Shown: positions 7,066-9,237 of the stretch, in pieces | Position numbering within the stretch: position 1 is the first letter of the stretch | How the letters are laid out: every line of letters begins with the position of its first letter | Assembly (NCBI RefSeq): GCF_024708915.1 | Contig: NZ_JANJXQ010000055.1 | Coordinates: 1-9,237, forward strand | Reading direction: 5' to 3' | Length of the DNA: 9,237 bases | Source: Thiobacillus sp. | Lineage (GTDB): Bacteria > Pseudomonadota > Gammaproteobacteria > Burkholderiales > Thiobacillaceae | The notes under the pieces: generated by a model | Databases searched by the model: none | Seen by the model: only the letters and a program-made list of their open reading frames with translations | Told to the model about the DNA's origin: nothing | Translations under genes and position numbers: made by a program

Positions 7066-7564
7066 ATGCGCCGATGCGCAGGCCGGTTTTCTTGAGGATG
7101 CGCGAACTGTACAGGATGTCACGGCCCCGGCTCGCCGTGCCCAGCACCTCGGCGATGAGGCGGGCCTTGGCCTCCACTTCCTCGCGCGTCCTGCCGTGCA
7201 CCATGGCGAACAGGTTGTAGGGCCACTCAGGCAGGTGGCGCGGGCGCTGGTAGCAGTGGGTCACGAAGTCGAGCCGGCCGATGCGTTCGCCGAGTTCGTC
7301 GATGCAGTCGTCGGCGACATCCCACACCGTCATGCCGTTGGCGCGATAACCCAGCGCATAGTGGTTCGGCACGGCGCCGATGCGGCGGATGATGCCGAGG
7401 TCGAGCATGCGCTGCATGCGCTGCATCACCTCGGCGGCTGCCATGCCGAGCTGTTCCGCGACGGCGTGGTAGGGGCGCGGCGCGAGCGGCAGCCCGGCCT
7501 GCGTCGCCTGGATGATGCGGCGGTCGGTGTCGTCGAGCGGACTGAAATCCTTGGGCGCGTTCAT
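7064..7564 (-). CDS. nirH: NirH, siroheme decarboxylase subunit
   Basis: This is a 166-residue Lrp/AsnC-fold protein. The N-terminal part (about 9-65) is a winged helix-like domain and the remainder is an AsnC ligand-binding fold. It carries the L/H-type signature CYQRPRHLPEWPYNLF (residues 104-119) followed by MVHG, and the NirH-like C-terminus SSRILKKTGLRIG. With NirD, NirL and NirG it belongs to the siroheme decarboxylase complex, removing the carboxyl groups of the C12 and C18 acetates of siroheme; it is not expected to be a transcription regulator. The ATG at 7564 overlaps the nirG stop (ATGA), and no convincing Shine-Dalgarno site precedes it, so it is probably translated by coupling to nirG. 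A 49-base stretch (7208-7256) is nearly identical to part of nirDL. Confidence 0.92.
   Translation of the reverse strand: MNAPKDFSPLDDTDRRIIQATQAGLPLAPRPYHAVAEQLGMAAAEVMQRMQRMLDLGIIRRIGAVPNHYALGYRANGMTVWDVADDCIDELGERIGRLDFVTHCYQRPRHLPEWPYNLFAMVHGRTREEVEAKARLIAEVLGTASRGRDILYSSRILKKTGLRIGA
7208..7256 (-). repeat. 49-base direct repeat, copy in nirH
   Basis: This stretch matches 8184-8232 at 47 of 49 bases in the same orientation and reading frame. It encodes CYQRPRHLPEWPYNLF and is the conserved core of the L/H-type siroheme decarboxylase domain. The two differences are one codon change (His against Arg) and one silent change. Confidence 0.85.
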
Positions 7565-8010
7565 ACGTGCAGTTTCAGTTCGACGAAATATTCGCGGATC
7601 TTCGGCATGTTGAAGACCGGATAGCCGCTCTCGCGCTCGATGCGCGCGATCGTGTCCTGCTGCGCGGCGGGGGTTTCGGTGGCGAGCACGAACCACATGC
7701 TGAGGCGGTGGCCGCGCGCATAGTTGTGCGCCACCTCGGGCTGGCGGTTGACGATTTCCGTCACCCGCTCGAAGTCCTGCGGCGGGATCTCCATCGCCGC
7801 CAGGCTCAGCGCGCCGCCCATCTGCGCCGCATGGTACATGGGGCCGAAGCGCGACAGCAGGCCGCGCGCGAGCAGGCTGTCGATGCGGGCGATGACGGTC
7901 GCCTCGTCGCTGCCGACGCGGGCCGCCACCTCGGCATAGGGCCGTTCGCAGATCGGGAAGCCGCCTTGCAGGGTGTTGATCAGGGCGCGGTCGAGGTCGA
8001 GGTCGTCCAT
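7561..8010 (-). CDS. nirG: NirG, siroheme decarboxylase subunit
   Basis: This is a 149-residue Lrp/AsnC-fold protein starting MDDLD, as NirG proteins typically do. A winged helix-like N-terminal part is followed by the D/G-type signature EVAHNYARGHRLSMWFVLAT, with His95 and His101 as candidate active-site residues, and a C-terminus FNMPKIREYFVELKLHV without the CYQRPR stretch of the L/H type. It is a subunit of the siroheme decarboxylase used for heme d1. It is the D-type partner of NirH in the same way that the NirD half pairs with the NirL half of the fused gene. The ATG at 8010 overlaps the nirDL stop by one base (TGATG), with GGAGG about 8 bases upstream inside nirDL. Its stop overlaps nirH (ATGA). 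A longer open frame up to 8202 runs through nirDL and is not used. Confidence 0.92.
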   Translation of the reverse strand: MDDLDLDRALINTLQGGFPICERPYAEVAARVGSDEATVIARIDSLLARGLLSRFGPMYHAAQMGGALSLAAMEIPPQDFERVTEIVNRQPEVAHNYARGHRLSMWFVLATETPAAQQDTIARIERESGYPVFNMPKIREYFVELKLHV

Positions 8011-9014
8011 CAAATCGCCTCCGCCTCCGTCTTCGGCTGTGCCGCGACGTAGCGCGCGCCGGTCTGCTTGAAGCGCCGCTTGCTGAACAGCACCTCGCAG
8101 TGAAACTCCGTCAGCCCGCACTGGTCGCGCAGATGGTCGAGGTGCCTCAGCACCGCGTCCCGATCCTTGCCGTGAATCATGCAGAACAGGTTGTAGGGCC
8201 ACTCGGGCAGGCGGCGCGGGCGCTGGTAGCAGAGGTTCACCAGACCCGAGGCGCCGACGCAGCGGCCGAATTCGTCGACCTGTTCATCCGGGATATTCCA
8301 CACCACCATGGCGTTGGCGCGGAAGCCCAGCTCGTGGTGGCGGACGACGATGCCCAGGCGTTTGATGACGCCGTGATCGAGCAGCCGCCCCAGCCGGATC
8401 AGCACGTCGGCTTCCGACGTTCCGATGAATGCCGCGACTTCGGCATAGGGGTGCGCCATCAGGGGCAGGCCTTCCTGGATCGCCTCGACCAGGGCGTAGT
8501 CGAGGGCGTCGAGTTCGAGTGCGCGCGAAGGGGCGGCTTTCTGCTGGTGCCGGTCGGTCAGGCCGACGCTGCGGCGCAGATCGAAGCCGAGGTCGATGTG
8601 GTAGTCCTGCACCATGGGCAGGCGCATCGCCGCAAGACCGGTCTGCTGCTCGATGTCGTGCAACGCCTGCTCCAACTGCGCCGGGTTCGCGGCCGCGGCG
8701 ACGAACCAGAGGTTGAAGCGGTGTTCGCGTTCGTAGTTGTGGTTGACCTCGGGGCGCGCGCTGACGAGCCGGGCCACCTCGTCAAGCCGCCCTTCCGGCA
8801 CGGCCATGGCGGCGAGCGTGCTGACGCCGACGCGGTTGGGGCGAAACACCGCGCCGACGCGGCTGACGACGCCTTCCCGCGTCAGCCGGCGCAGGGTATC
8901 GAGCAGGCCTTCCAACTCCAGTCCGAGGCGCTGCGCGATGGCATCGAAGGGTCGGGAGGTGAGCGGAAAGCCGCGCTGGAAATCATTGAGCAGGCTGAGT
9001 TGGATGTCGCTCAT
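8010..9014 (-). CDS. nirDL: NirDL, fused siroheme decarboxylase
   Basis: This is a 334-residue fusion of two Lrp/AsnC-fold units. Residues 1 to about 148 are NirD, with EVNHNYEREHRFNLWFV (His92, His98) and MRLPMVQDYHIDLGFDLR. A linker of about 18 residues follows, then NirL from about 167 to 334 with LCYQRPRRLPEWPYNLFCMIHG (Cys262, His281) and LFSKRRFKQTGARY. Siroheme decarboxylase converts siroheme to 12,18-didecarboxysiroheme in the cytosol, the entry step to heme d1. D and L are separate genes in Pseudomonas aeruginosa, while fused NirDL is known in other denitrifiers, so the fusion itself is established. The single open frame with a clean linker shows a real fusion rather than a missed stop. 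The ATG at 9014 overlaps the nirF stop (ATGA), and AGGA lies 7 bases upstream. The extra tail (AAQPKTEAEAI) is not conserved as far as I recall. Confidence 0.94.
   Translation of the reverse strand: MSDIQLSLLNDFQRGFPLTSRPFDAIAQRLGLELEGLLDTLRRLTREGVVSRVGAVFRPNRVGVSTLAAMAVPEGRLDEVARLVSARPEVNHNYEREHRFNLWFVAAAANPAQLEQALHDIEQQTGLAAMRLPMVQDYHIDLGFDLRRSVGLTDRHQQKAAPSRALELDALDYALVEAIQEGLPLMAHPYAEVAAFIGTSEADVLIRLGRLLDHGVIKRLGIVVRHHELGFRANAMVVWNIPDEQVDEFGRCVGASGLVNLCYQRPRRLPEWPYNLFCMIHGKDRDAVLRHLDHLRDQCGLTEFHCEVLFSKRRFKQTGARYVAAQPKTEAEAI
8184..8232 (-). repeat. 49-base direct repeat, copy in nirL part of nirDL
   Basis: This is the partner of 7208-7256, matching at 47 of 49 bases with the copies 976 bases apart. 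It encodes CYQRPRRLPEWPYNLF. Recombination between the copies would fuse the front of nirDL to the end of nirH in frame and delete nirG. Confidence 0.85.
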
Positions 9015-9237
9015 AGTCCGATCCTGTGGGCACGCACGGTGAAGAAAATTCCGCTCGGGCTCTGCGCAGGCAGGGTGCCGATGCGGGCGAACGAATCGGG
9101 GTCGTAGATCTCGATGCGGTTTTCGTCGCGCAGCGAAAGCCAGACCTGCTCGCCGCGCGGGGAAAACTCCAGGTGCAGCACCCCCTTGCCGGGCTTCAGG
9201 GTCTGCACGATGCGCTGCTAGGGCAGGTCGAGGATCT
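9011..9237 (-). CDS. nirF: NirF C-terminus, 5'-truncated, with an in-frame TAG
   Basis: The right edge holds the last 75 codons (including both stops) of a NirF-type d1-domain protein, a periplasmic factor needed for heme d1 formation whose exact reaction is debated. The stretch VQTLKPGKGVLHLEFSPRGE, then LSLRDENRIEIYD and the end SPSGIFFTVRAHRIGL, are typical of NirF and lack the NirN/NirS ending. The frame continues upstream to the window edge, but codon 9220-9218 is TAG. Aligned without gaps to the matching stretch of NirN in this window (IIDKRTLEIVRTLTP), ILDLP-stop-QRIVQTLKP shows that one residue is replaced by the stop. The part after the stop (from GTG 9208, 65 codons) has no family-like start. 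It is either a disrupted gene or a base error near the sequence end. Its stop overlaps nirDL (ATGA). Confidence 0.82.
9218..9220 (-). other. nirF: In-frame TAG within nirF
   Basis: This - strand TAG lies in the nirF frame, 17 bases from the window edge, with family-like residues on both sides. A single C-to-T change from CAG (Gln) would explain it. Confidence 0.8.

Noticed and set aside
5797..7095. Long + strand open frame opposite nirJ (432 codons)
   Set aside because: The other strand encodes the radical SAM motif and a clear NirJ. The mirror is rich in V, A, G and H with no family signature.
7054..7122. Upstream start for nirJ at 7122
   Set aside because: It would overlap nirH by about 59 bases and adds 23 non-family residues, whereas 7053 has AGGAG 7 bases before it.
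7064..9014. nirDL, nirG and nirH as Lrp/AsnC transcription regulators
   Set aside because: They have the fold, but also the siroheme decarboxylase signatures and a heme d1 operon context.
9218..9220. Recoding of the nirF TAG (pyrrolysine or suppression)
   Set aside because: No pyrrolysine machinery or context is seen, and other genes here use TAG as a normal stop (1793-1795, 1799-1801, 7064-7066).

Overview
This is a GC-rich window from what looks like a denitrifying proteobacterium, most likely a betaproteobacterium of the Rhodocyclales (Thauera/Azoarcus) type. That placement rests on base composition and protein flavour only; no rRNA or tRNA is present to fix it. The main content is the downstream half of a heme d1 biosynthesis operon, the cofactor pathway of cytochrome cd1 nitrite reductase (NirS). 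The structural genes nirS and nirC/M and the SUMT gene nirE are not in the window.

Layout. On the + strand, 1-388 is the 3' end of a GloC/YcbL-type glyoxalase II, and 431-1795 is an exported rhodanese plus metallo-beta-lactamase-fold fusion, 42 bases further on. Everything after 1798 is on the - strand. Reading it in transcription order (right to left): the 3' end of nirF (9237-9011), a fused nirDL (9014-8010), nirG (8010-7561), nirH (7564-7064), nirJ (7053-5854) and nirN (5854-4298). Then a 139-base gap, gabD (4158-2704) and an arginase-family gene (2707-1799). The arginase gene ends 3 bases from the convergent rhodanese fusion gene.

How the genes work together. NirDL, NirG and NirH are Lrp/AsnC-fold siroheme decarboxylase subunits that make 12,18-didecarboxysiroheme. 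NirJ is a radical SAM enzyme acting on the propionate side chains. NirF and NirN are periplasmic d1-domain proteins of the late steps, NirN being the c-heme dihydro-heme d1 dehydrogenase. Stops and starts are chained by ATGA, TGATG, ATGA, a 10-base gap, and TGATG, which is a tightly coupled polycistronic layout. gabD and the arginase-like gene form a separate coupled pair (GTGA overlap) with a nitrogen/carbon catabolic role.

The points most worth a second look are: an in-frame TAG in the otherwise perfectly alignable nirF at the right edge; the loss of the canonical metal-binding motif in the rhodanese-MBL protein; substituted substrate-binding positions in the arginase-like enzyme; and a 49-base, 47-identical direct repeat shared by nirH and the nirL part of nirDL. 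I did not find a clearly new system; the nir cluster is a known pathway with some unusual local details.
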